A stretch of 64,000 bases of DNA from Nonomuraea jiangxiensis (GTDB lineage: Bacteria > Actinomycetota > Actinomycetes > Streptosporangiales > Streptosporangiaceae): NCBI RefSeq assembly GCF_900099965.1, contig NZ_FNDJ01000012.1, positions 62,001 through 126,000 of the forward strand, written 5' to 3'. Below the pieces are notes generated by a model that saw only the letters and a program-made list of their open reading frames with translations, made no database searches and was not told the DNA's origin. Below, piece by piece: positions 62,290 through 64,000 of this stretch. The position numbers and the translations under genes are program-made. Each line of letters starts with the position of its first letter. Within the stretch, counting starts at the first letter, position 1.

Positions 62290-63714
62290 GTGACAGGGAA
62301 CGGTCAATATCCACCGCCGCCACAGGGGCCAGGGCAGCCACACAGGCCACCCTCGTTACCATGGCCGCCGCCTGGGCACCGCCGGCCGCAGCCGCCGGGG
62401 GGCGGGCAGGGGAGCCCGTACCCGCCGGCCGGTCCTCCTTATGCCCCACCGCAAGCCCCGCCTCCTCAGGCCCCGCCGCCGCAGAGCCGGCCGCCGTACG
62501 GTTCGCCGCCCCAGGGACGGCCGCCGCAGGCGTGGCCACCGCAGGGGCCGCCACCGCCTCCGCAGGGGCGGCCGTACCCGCAGGGCGGGCCGCCACCGCC
62601 GCCACCCTACGGGCAGCCGCAACAGCAGTACCGGCAGCCCCCTCCCCCGCCGCCGCCTCCCATGCCGACGCGGCAGTGGCCGCAGCCGCCGCAGCGCAGG
62701 AAGTCCGGGGCGGGCGTCCTCGGGGTGATCGGTGGCGTGCTCGGGGGCCTGGCGGCGCTGTTCGTGCTGCTCATCATCGGGTCCGCGATGCTCAAGAGCT
62801 CGCCGGGGTCGGACACGACCACGCCGGTCGCGATCCCGACGTACGAGCCGTCGGAGCGGGCCACCCACGAGGCCGAGCCCTTCCCCACGCGGACCAGGAC
62901 GCGCGAGCCTTCGCGGGAGCCGACGCGTGAGCCGGCCGAGGAGGACGACACCCCCGTGAACCCGCCCGCCCAGGTCACGCTCAACACGTCGCTGAAGAAC
63001 AACACCGTCTACCGGGCGGGGACACTGCCCAGGCTGAACTGCCGGGCGGGCAACGTCAGCATCTTCAGCCACAGCCAGCTCAAGGCGCTGATCCTGAAGA
63101 CGGGCAGGTGCATGGACCAGGCGTGGCAGCCGATCCTGGAGAAACAGGGCATCCGGTTCAGCCCGCCGAACTATGCCATCGCCGCCACCCGCGGCCGGGG
63201 CGCGTGCGGGGATTACCCGTCGGCGGGGAGCATGGTGCCGTACTATTGCCCACAGAACAACACGATCTACGCCTCCACCGGGGCCATGGCCAGGGGCAAC
63301 GGCAACGCCCGCGGATACGGCCAGATCATCACCTGGCACGGCGGGATCATCAGCATGCTGGCCCACGAATACGGCCACCACGTCCAGAACATCACCGGCC
63401 TGATGGACTCCTGGTGGAAGTCGACCCTGGACGCCGGCAGCCAGAGCGGCAAGCTGGCGCTCAGCAGAAAGCTGGAGCTCCAGGCCACCTGCTTCGGCGG
63501 CATGTGGATGCGTTCGGTGGCGGCGTCCTATCCGGTGAACACGGGGAACCGGAGCCGGCTGTTCTGGTTCTACGGCCAGGTGGGCGACTACCCCGGCTAT
63601 CCGCGCGACCACGGCTCCCGGACCAACAACAACCGGTGGTTCAGGCAGGGGTGGGAGCGGAACGCGGCCTATCAGTGCAACACGTGGATGGCGCCGTCCT
63701 CCACGACCTCCTGA
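62290..63714 (+). CDS. Membrane-anchored neutral zinc metallopeptidase (YpfJ family) with Pro-rich N-terminus
   Basis: 474 aa from GTG 62290 (in frame from 62191). Cytoplasmic residues 1-135 are a Pro/Gln/Gly repeat region (PPPPQG, PPQAPPPQ), followed by one membrane helix (about 141-165), a linker rich in Arg, Glu and Pro, and an extracellular YpfJ-type domain with HEYGHHVQ: His359, Glu360, His363. The Zn ligands are intact; LELQATCFGGMW supplies the third. Actinobacterial relatives share this layout. Target peptide unknown. Confidence 0.9.
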   Translation: MTGNGQYPPPPQGPGQPHRPPSLPWPPPGHRRPQPPGGGQGSPYPPAGPPYAPPQAPPPQAPPPQSRPPYGSPPQGRPPQAWPPQGPPPPPQGRPYPQGGPPPPPPYGQPQQQYRQPPPPPPPPMPTRQWPQPPQRRKSGAGVLGVIGGVLGGLAALFVLLIIGSAMLKSSPGSDTTTPVAIPTYEPSERATHEAEPFPTRTRTREPSREPTREPAEEDDTPVNPPAQVTLNTSLKNNTVYRAGTLPRLNCRAGNVSIFSHSQLKALILKTGRCMDQAWQPILEKQGIRFSPPNYAIAATRGRGACGDYPSAGSMVPYYCPQNNTIYASTGAMARGNGNARGYGQIITWHGGIISMLAHEYGHHVQNITGLMDSWWKSTLDAGSQSGKLALSRKLELQATCFGGMWMRSVAASYPVNTGNRSRLFWFYGQVGDYPGYPRDHGSRTNNNRWFRQGWERNAAYQCNTWMAPSSTTS

Positions 63715-63848
63715 CGGACATATGGCGTTCATCTCAGGTTGAGCACATGTCTTTGATGTCCAGATAAGGGCACTAGAATCCTGGCAATCTTGTGCCCCGT
63801 GGCGGGCAATGTCCAGTTTTGCCTGGTAGGCGGGTAAAGGAGCCGGGT

Positions 63849-64000
63849 GTGAGTGAGCGCGATGGGGTAGAGGCCGTTCCCGGAGACAGGAAACGGCGCC
63901 CCATTCGCCGCCGCCCTCGCCCCGGCTCCGGTTCCGCCGCACCGCGGTTCGCCAAGCCGCTGACCACCGGTTCCGTGCTGGGCTGGACCGCGCTGTCGGC
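63849..64000 (+). CDS. Start of a further gene, possibly LCP-family (partial)
   Basis: Open frame of 50 codons running off the right edge. GTG at 63849 with AAAGGAG 7 nt upstream. The product opens with a charged Arg/Pro stretch (RKRRPIRRRPRPGSGS) and then LTTGSVLGWTALSA, reminiscent of the cytoplasmic start of LytR-CpsA-Psr membrane proteins. Too short to name firmly. A possible promoter lies upstream at about 63740-63780 (TTGAGC and GATAAG, 18 bp apart). Confidence 0.5.
   Translation, partial: MSERDGVEAVPGDRKRRPIRRRPRPGSGSAAPRFAKPLTTGSVLGWTALS

Noticed and set aside
62356-63942. Minus-strand open frame of 528 codons
   Set aside because: Antisense to the zinc metallopeptidase, which has an intact HEYGHH site.

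Overview
The window is 64 kb of very GC-rich DNA with near-universal G/C at third codon positions, GTG starts, dense operons with ATGA overlaps, and actinobacterial marker genes (glucosyl-3-phosphoglycerate synthase, a RamB-type regulator beside isocitrate lyase, a eukaryote-like Ser/Thr kinase, a YcnI copper protein, an IdeR-type iron box). It fits a chromosomal segment of a filamentous actinomycete, probably of the Streptosporangiales (Nonomuraea-like). That placement is inferred from gene content and is not proven. I saw no rRNA, tRNA, insertion sequence, prophage or CRISPR array.

Layout. 1-9046: high-affinity K+ uptake operon on the minus strand (a new 27-aa small ORF, kdpF, kdpA, kdpB, kdpC, kdpD; kdpD runs off the left edge), then an APC-superfamily permease. 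9292-12931: three-subunit molybdenum hydroxylase of the periplasmic aldehyde oxidase (PaoABC) type. 12909-16733: signalling block (DUF4118/GAF histidine kinase, NarL-type regulator, receiver-only protein, ATPase-domain anti-sigma-like protein). 16771-21164: MarR remnant, ogt, secreted subtilase. 21392-28785: NrtABC/SsuABC-like importer, IclR regulator, aromatic FAD monooxygenase, gentisate-dioxygenase-like cupin and FAH-family hydrolase, read as one uptake-plus-ring-cleavage unit. 28895-32506: SRPBCC, ArsR and VOC genes, an ASCH-like protein, and two membrane or lipoprotein genes of unknown function. 32579-36884: TetR-controlled heterodimeric ABC exporter. 37007-41772: ArsR-rhodanese fusion with a cupin, LysR/arginase pair, DinB protein, secreted I36-type protein, small membrane protein. 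41787-47083: acyl-CoA dehydrogenase, gpgS, RamB-like regulator divergent from aceA. 47238-51083: Ser/Thr kinase, siderophore-interacting reductase with an iron box, esterase. 51406-53736: ABC-2 exporter whose first permease appears to start at ATA. 53749-60988: membrane proteins, YcnI, an ABC exporter with a LolA-like lipoprotein-type partner, and a divergent OmpR/HK pair. 61219-64000: LysR, a zinc metallopeptidase, and the start of a further gene.

Regulation is unusually readable here. Several transcription units appear leaderless, with a -10 box about 6-7 nt before the start codon (9292, 25563, 25623, 36884, 41533). Several regulators have clear dyads at their own promoters: a TetR operator inside the promoter spacer, a shared ArsR-type promoter/operator in front of both the VOC and ArsR genes, an ArsR dyad before the cupin-rhodanese operon, two dyads before the acyl-CoA dehydrogenase, a DasR-like site before aceA, and an iron box before the siderophore reductase. 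Perfect GC-rich hairpins mark operon ends at 21173, 28790, 32533 and 47176.

The strongest candidates for new biology are the 27-aa membrane ORF that heads the kdp operon, the ATA initiation codon of the ABC-2 permease, the shared operator of the ArsR/VOC pair, and the transporter-linked gentisate-like pathway.
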